Positions 61,801 to 64,000 of a stretch of 64,000 nucleotides of DNA are shown piece by piece. Under the pieces are notes generated by a model. It saw nothing but the letters and a program-made list of their open reading frames with translations. It did not search any database and was not told where the DNA came from. The position numbers and the translations under genes were made by a program. How positions within the stretch are numbered: position 1 is the stretch's first letter; each line of letters starts with the position of its first letter. Location: NCBI GenBank assembly GCA_001560895.1, contig CP014326.1, forward strand, positions 1,562,001-1,626,000. Direction: 5' to 3'. Source of the stretch: Streptococcus mitis. GTDB lineage: Bacteria > Bacillota > Bacilli > Lactobacillales > Streptococcaceae.

Positions 61801-63619
61801 CGTGAACTGGAGCTGTGTCTGGACTTGTGCCATACTCATCTAACTCTGGAAGTTCGTAAACTGGAGCTGTAGACGGACTCGTGCCATACTCATCTAACTC
61901 TGGAACTTCGTGAACTGGGGCTGTAGACGGACTCATGCCATAGTCTACTAGCTCTGGAACTTCGTGAACTGGAGCTGTAGACGGACTCGTGCCATACTCA
62001 TCTAACTCTGGAACTTCGTAAACTGGAGCTGTAGACGGACTCGTGCCATACTCATCTAACTCTGGAACTTCGTGAACTGGGGCTGTAGACAGACTCGTGC
62101 CATACTCATCTAACTCTGGAACTTCGTGAACTGGAGCTGTAGACGGACTCGTGCCATACTCATCTAACTCTGGAGCTTCGTGAACTGGAGACATGGAAGG
62201 ATTGGTACCATAGCCTACTAACTCTGGAACTTCGTGAACTGGAGCTGTAGACGGACTCATGCCATACTCATCTAACTCTGGAACTTCGTGAACTGGAGAT
62301 GTATCTGGATTGGTGCCATAGTCTACTAACTCTGGAATTTCGTGAACTGGAGCTGTAGACGGACTTGTGCCATACTCATCTAACTCTGGAACTTCGTGAA
62401 CTGGAGCTGTAGCTGGACTTGTACCATAGTCTACTAACTCTGGAACTTCGTGAACTGGAGCTGTATCTGGACTTGTGCCATACTCATCTAACTCTGGAGC
62501 TTCGTGAACTGGAGATGTAGACGGACTCGTGCCATACTCATCTAACTCTGGAGCTTCGTGAACTGGAGACGTTGAAGGATTGGTACCATAGTCTACTAAC
62601 TCTGGAACTTCGTGAACTGGAGCTGTAGACGGACTTGTGCCATACTCATCTAACTCTGGAATTTCATGAACTGGAGCTGTAGACGGACTTGTGCCATACT
62701 CATCTAACTCTGGAACTTCGTGAACTGGAGCTGTAGACGGACTTGTGCCATACTCATCTAACTCTGGAACTTCGTGAACTGGAGCTGTGTCTGGACTTGT
62801 ACCATACTCTACTAACTCTGGAACGTCGTGAACTGGAGCTGTAGACGGACTCGTGCCATAGTCTACTAACTCTGGAACTTCGTGAACTGAGGCTTTAGCC
62901 GGACTCGTGCCATACTCATCTAACTCTAGAACTTCATGAACTGGAGCTGTATCTGGATTGGTGCCATAGTCTACTAATGATTTATCCTTATGAGAAGAAT
63001 AAAGGATATTTCTCTTGTTATCCTCATTCTTTAGATAACCAATATATTCAAAGCCATCAATCTGCAAAGGTTTTGGAAGAGATTCTCCAACACCTAAATT
63101 TATACTTTGATTATACGCAGCAAGCTCAAGGTTGGTCACAGCCAAGGCAGTCGGAGATAGTAACACAGACCCCATTCCTGTCACCAATAAGATAGACGAT
63201 AAATATCTCTTGCCACTCTTAGCCCTAGCAAATATTAACACCAAGAATGTAAAACCCGCAACTGCAAAAATTGACTCCCAGACCCCAGAGTAGCCGGTCT
63301 GAGGTAATGCTCCATATCCTAATTTTTGATCTTTGGGACGATAAACTAAGTAATAGCTTTCTGATATCTCTTCAACATGCTTGGGAATATCTCTGATCAA
63401 GATAGACTTCTCTGCTTCAGTTAATTCAGATTCCATTACATAATAGTAGCTCACTTGAGCTGACTGTCCATGTGAAATCTCTGTAGCTTTAACAGGGGAT
63501 AAATCTCCAGCTATTAGACTGCTAAAAAAGAAGCTTCCAATAGTAGCCGAGACTAATCCAACTGACAATTTTCTAAAAGAAAAACGCTGACGTTTTTCTC
63601 CATAAAACCATTGTTTCAT
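55817..63619 (-). CDS. M26-family zinc metalloprotease (IgA1 protease/ZmpB type), 2600 aa
   Basis: The order is: YSIRK-like signal (FSFRKLSVGLVSATIG, 15-30); LPQTG at 105-109 followed by two hydrophobic stretches (about 115-131 and 139-161), the N-terminal anchor layout of streptococcal Zmp/IgA proteases; 22 repeats of 18 residues (216-611); five G5-type repeats of 96 residues (about 615-1095); coiled/FIVAR-like region (about 1100-1230); beta-helix GLUG-like part (about 1480-1640); catalytic domain with HEMTH (H2246, E2247, H2250) and downstream zinc ligand E2270 in GRREGLGAE. The N-terminus resembles the IgA1 protease (ZmpA), while the last 350 residues look closer to ZmpB as I remember them. 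The substrate cannot be called. No cre site is upstream, unlike the three glycosidase genes. Confidence 0.9.
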   Translation of the reverse strand: MKQWFYGEKRQRFSFRKLSVGLVSATIGSFFFSSLIAGDLSPVKATEISHGQSAQVSYYYVMESELTEAEKSILIRDIPKHVEEISESYYLVYRPKDQKLGYGALPQTGYSGVWESIFAVAGFTFLVLIFARAKSGKRYLSSILLVTGMGSVLLSPTALAVTNLELAAYNQSINLGVGESLPKPLQIDGFEYIGYLKNEDNKRNILYSSHKDKSLVDYGTNPDTAPVHEVLELDEYGTSPAKASVHEVPELVDYGTSPSTAPVHDVPELVEYGTSPDTAPVHEVPELDEYGTSPSTAPVHEVPELDEYGTSPSTAPVHEIPELDEYGTSPSTAPVHEVPELVDYGTNPSTSPVHEAPELDEYGTSPSTSPVHEAPELDEYGTSPDTAPVHEVPELVDYGTSPATAPVHEVPELDEYGTSPSTAPVHEIPELVDYGTNPDTSPVHEVPELDEYGMSPSTAPVHEVPELVGYGTNPSMSPVHEAPELDEYGTSPSTAPVHEVPELDEYGTSLSTAPVHEVPELDEYGTSPSTAPVYEVPELDEYGTSPSTAPVHEVPELVDYGMSPSTAPVHEVPELDEYGTSPSTAPVYELPELDEYGTSPDTAPVHEVPELKFSINDIIRMEKIDFSIVELYTDEITEGTRNIATPGVQGERTIKTRIYSSNGQEIDRQELSNEETLSPVTQVVKVGTAKPTMIPNESPTAESLPEYPLTFTDEVRVEKINFTVREEETDELVQGSRNIVTPGVPGERRIKTRIYSSNGQEIDRQELSNEETLSPVTQVVKVGTAKPTMVPNDAPKVGSLPEYPLTFTDEVRVEQINFAVREEETDELVQGSRNIVTPGVPGERRIKTRIYSSNGQEIDRQELSNEETLSPVTQVVKVGTAKPTMIPNESPIAESLPEYPLTFTDEVRVDKINFTVREEETDELVQGARNIVTPGVPGERRIKTRIYSSNGQEIDRQELSNEETLSPVTQVVKVGTAKPTMIPNESPTAESLLEYPLTFTDEIRVDKINFAVREEETDELVQGSRNIVTPGVQGERRIKTRIYSSNGQEIDRQELSNEETLSPVTQVVKVGTAKPAMVPNDAPQAASLEEFDLITLHNLLTEATQIKAEARYFNDDQSHQSNYDSALMAAQAILTQSQASQAEINQLVEQIKQAKAQLSGLEVVKTALQTEYDLNVTVKTSAKYKNADSDKKTVYIEQLAKSEIVLNSQTATQVQVNQVLASLQAAKEALNGVPKVKPTVSILSLTENADDKSVTVQYRLEDQTKSFRSAIAELYQGDKLVRTLPITNFDDSLKIGELDYYTAYTLKTKLTYELDNGSFTEFETDSRDFELEYKKISFRDVDSVEFYSKDNGQYKRLVSMSSMPKDLSNYFVKVKSSEAKEMLLPVHSISEIQKDGKDVYRVTVSLPELVQEGETGYKSGYDFYISKSVSSQQNVYTSFSGLIDAMKKNMASNYVLGADLDASEVSLAPADYVYLRGNFTGSLTGNHNGKQYAIYNLAKPLFENLKSGSSVSGIDLKDVNIVGSYDSAALARSAENARITDVSVQGKVSVIGNASNVAGLVVSATNTQISNSSFTGVIQANEKQGKEYNVGGLVANLKGGDSLLSQSRADVTILAGARANNQRFGGLVGRLENNARISRSYVTGKIQNTTKNGQIGGIVGSNYFNGLVDNVISNISGTNVYSISGDQAYNNDRITEAYAVEGNQTLENDKFVTSTLTLNEAEEKLASLDITTNLEDTNLNLYSVNYAQEKNARENRLIAYSNMEKLLPFYNKETIISYGNKLPDHHKLNTEYLLDVVPMKGDQIITDINSNKASIDRLMLHFEDNTVDYLNLTYKGEFKNQAIAEYSVNGLDLLYTPEAFLSDYSRVLNQVLPELNKVVLDSPAMRTVLGVNADTSLDDLYLDTSFEQVKTKLSEELRKVLAMDKSINTEGNVVADYVAHKITANKEAFLLGLTYLNRWYNINYDNINVKDLSAYKFDFFGNHSASTIDTIISLGQSGMNNLKAKNNHLAYDASLSEATGKRGLFNYLENYRQIFLPYKTNNEWLKTNTKAYIVESKSDIAEARKLQDTAEGKSKYSVGVYDKITADNWEYKGMLLPLLTMSEKGVYVISNMSTISMGAYDRYRDVVDGKVRTDAELVEYVEDRVRKSAEYQRDHYDFWYKILSPESRDKLFRSVLVYDGFLMKDRTGQRYWAPANDKKSLAMQEFFGPAGKWYPSKGYNAYATGSVTHFDAARLLEDYGNSVYTHEMTHNSDGGIYFEGNGRREGLGAELYARGLLQSTPTPDEPTITLNTLFKVDKDSKTRMHTYNFKERVQNAADLQHYVHGMFDMIYTLDYLEGTSMLKQSDDAKLQWFRKMENYYITDKYGNETHAGNQTRTFTAEEIKQLTSFYSLIENDIITRRENKDNGKYGRNGYLSLSLFSPIYSALSNPNGAPGDVMFRRTAYELLAAKGYHEGFVPYVSGKYSKEAFDEGKKTWDGWSGRDVGLVTDQKVLENVFKGEYDSWVAFKKAMYKERIDQLTKLKPITIEYELRNPNSTKKVTIRSYAQMQKLMDEAVAEDVGNITNATSRVDASWVNLLKKKIYNAYLRETDDFRQSIFKK
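60380..61775 (-). repeat. Five tandem 288-bp repeats encoding G5-type domains
   Basis: The GGCTTAGCTGTTCC block recurs at 60396, 60684, 60972, 61260 and 61548, exactly 288 bp (96 residues) apart. Units are almost identical in DNA, with changes concentrated in a few codons; the copy nearest the N-terminus is the most diverged. G5 domains bind sugars or zinc and form long stiff rods. Confidence 0.92.
61787..62974 (-). repeat. Twenty-two tandem 54-bp repeats (18 residues) in the M26 protease
   Basis: The consensus is DEYGTSPSTAPVHEVPEL, with a VDYGTN variant scattered among copies. The array is exactly 1188 bp without spacers. It contains the same PVHEVPE core as the 17-residue repeats of the three glycosidase proteins. 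Confidence 0.95.
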
Positions 63620-63669
63620 TTTAATTTTTTCCTCTTAAATATAATATGCCATACTATCTATTTTACCCA

Positions 63670-63700
63670 ATTATAGTTAATTATTCAAATTTTTGGTCAA
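63670..63700 (-). promoter_or_regulatory. Candidate promoter of the M26 protease gene
   Basis: On the minus strand a TTGACC -35 (63695-63700) and a TATAAT -10 (63670-63675) are 19 bases apart, slightly long. The ribosome site AAGAGG lies about 10 bases before the ATG. Confidence 0.45.
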
Positions 63701-63795
63701 TTTTTTCAGTTTGAAAATACTTTTAAACAACATAATACCAAGTTACAAGCTTTTTAAATTTTCTTAATGCAATTGTGAAAATATACAAAATAATG

Positions 63796-63925
63796 ACCAC
63801 CCGTCTAACGGGTGGTTTGAACCAGAGCTATAAGCCCAAATTACCAGCCAGCGCCTAAAGACGCTGGCTTTCACATTGTTCAAGCCTCATTGCTCTTGAC
63901 TCGTCACTTGCCTCTTAAAGAGGCT
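63796..63925 (-). mobile_element. Hairpin-rich end of a probable IS200/IS605-type element (possible guide-RNA region)
   Basis: Three perfect hairpins are lined up: 63796-63804 with 63808-63816 (ACCACCCGT/ACGGGTGGT), 63847-63853 with 63862-63868 (GCCAGCG/CGCTGGC), and 63910-63916 with 63918-63924. They lie directly downstream of an open frame that enters from the right edge. Short subterminal hairpins and a structured RNA overlapping the 3' end of tnpB are the layout of IS605/IS1341-type elements. The transposase or TnpB gene itself is outside the window, so this is tentative. Confidence 0.4.
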
Positions 63926-63931
63926 TTAGTA

Positions 63932-64000
63932 TTACTTACCATTATCCCTAAAGGGATCCTCATATTCTTTTATACTTAATTTATCTAGTTCTATATCATG
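63932..64000 (-). CDS. C-terminal fragment of a gene entering from the right edge
   Basis: The last 22 codons of an open frame on the minus strand, ending LSIKEYEDPFRDNGK before TAA (63932-63934). Too short to identify; the adjoining hairpins make a TnpB or other IS200/IS605 protein one possibility. Confidence 0.4.
   Translation of the reverse strand, partial: HDIELDKLSIKEYEDPFRDNGK

Noticed and set aside
61787..62974. Regular 54-bp direct repeats resembling a CRISPR array
   Set aside because: There are no unique spacers; the repeats are tandem, stay in frame and encode an 18-residue protein repeat.

Overview
The window comes from a chromosome of the Streptococcus mitis group (S. mitis / S. 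oralis / S. pneumoniae relatives). Four things point there: YSIRK-type signal peptides and LPxTG anchors on very large surface proteins; a BOX element and RUP-type repeats; a yybP-ykoY riboswitch ahead of a P-type ATPase; and a backbone whose order (aspC, yaaA, def-like, GST, Ca/Mn ATPase, mntE, uup-like, cca, dapB, degV, DUF1149, glmM-cdaR-cdaA, FNR, whiA-yvcK-rapZ, ridA, ysxC, clpX, folA, dpr) is the one I remember from pneumococcus. Family assignments and comparisons with pneumococcal proteins are from memory; no database was searched.

Layout. 1-3.7 kb: end of a housekeeping segment (aspC, tseB-like, an MFS exporter, an FMN reductase), then a junkyard of BOX, RUP-like ends and an IS3 orfA fragment. 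3.9-26.9 kb: three consecutive giant cell-wall-anchored enzymes on the minus strand: a BgaA-type beta-galactosidase (2408 aa), a GH20 + GH84 two-catalytic-domain hexosaminidase (2766 aa), and a V8-like serine protease fused to a GH101 endo-alpha-N-acetylgalactosaminidase (2310 aa). Each has a CcpA cre site in its leader. Strong terminators separate the genes, so they look like separately transcribed but co-regulated units. They share the signal peptide, a post-signal motif and C-terminal 17-residue EVPEF-type repeats. Together they could strip and cut mucin-type O-glycoproteins at the cell surface.

27-34 kb: yaaA, a 59-aa membrane peptide, a membrane protein, a deformylase-like protein lacking a key Gln, a YghU-type GST and the riboswitch-controlled Mn/Ca ATPase. 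34.1-37.7 kb: an AT-rich three-gene module (GtrB-like glycosyltransferase, acyltransferase-3, polytopic GT-C-like protein) that looks inserted between the two manganese efflux genes mgtA and mntE. 39-54.9 kb: core housekeeping, including c-di-AMP synthesis and cell-wall precursor genes (cdaA-cdaR-glmM), whiA-yvcK-rapZ, clpX, a folA allele carrying Leu at residue 100 (a trimethoprim-resistance hallmark), and dpr. A nested four-helix RNA structure lies between degV and dapB.

55-63.6 kb: an AT-rich intergenic region with a RUP element, then a 2600-aa M26 zinc metalloprotease with an N-terminal LPxTG anchor, 22 tandem 18-residue repeats and five almost identical 96-residue G5 repeats. The right edge carries hairpins and a C-terminal gene fragment that may be the end of an IS200/IS605-type element.
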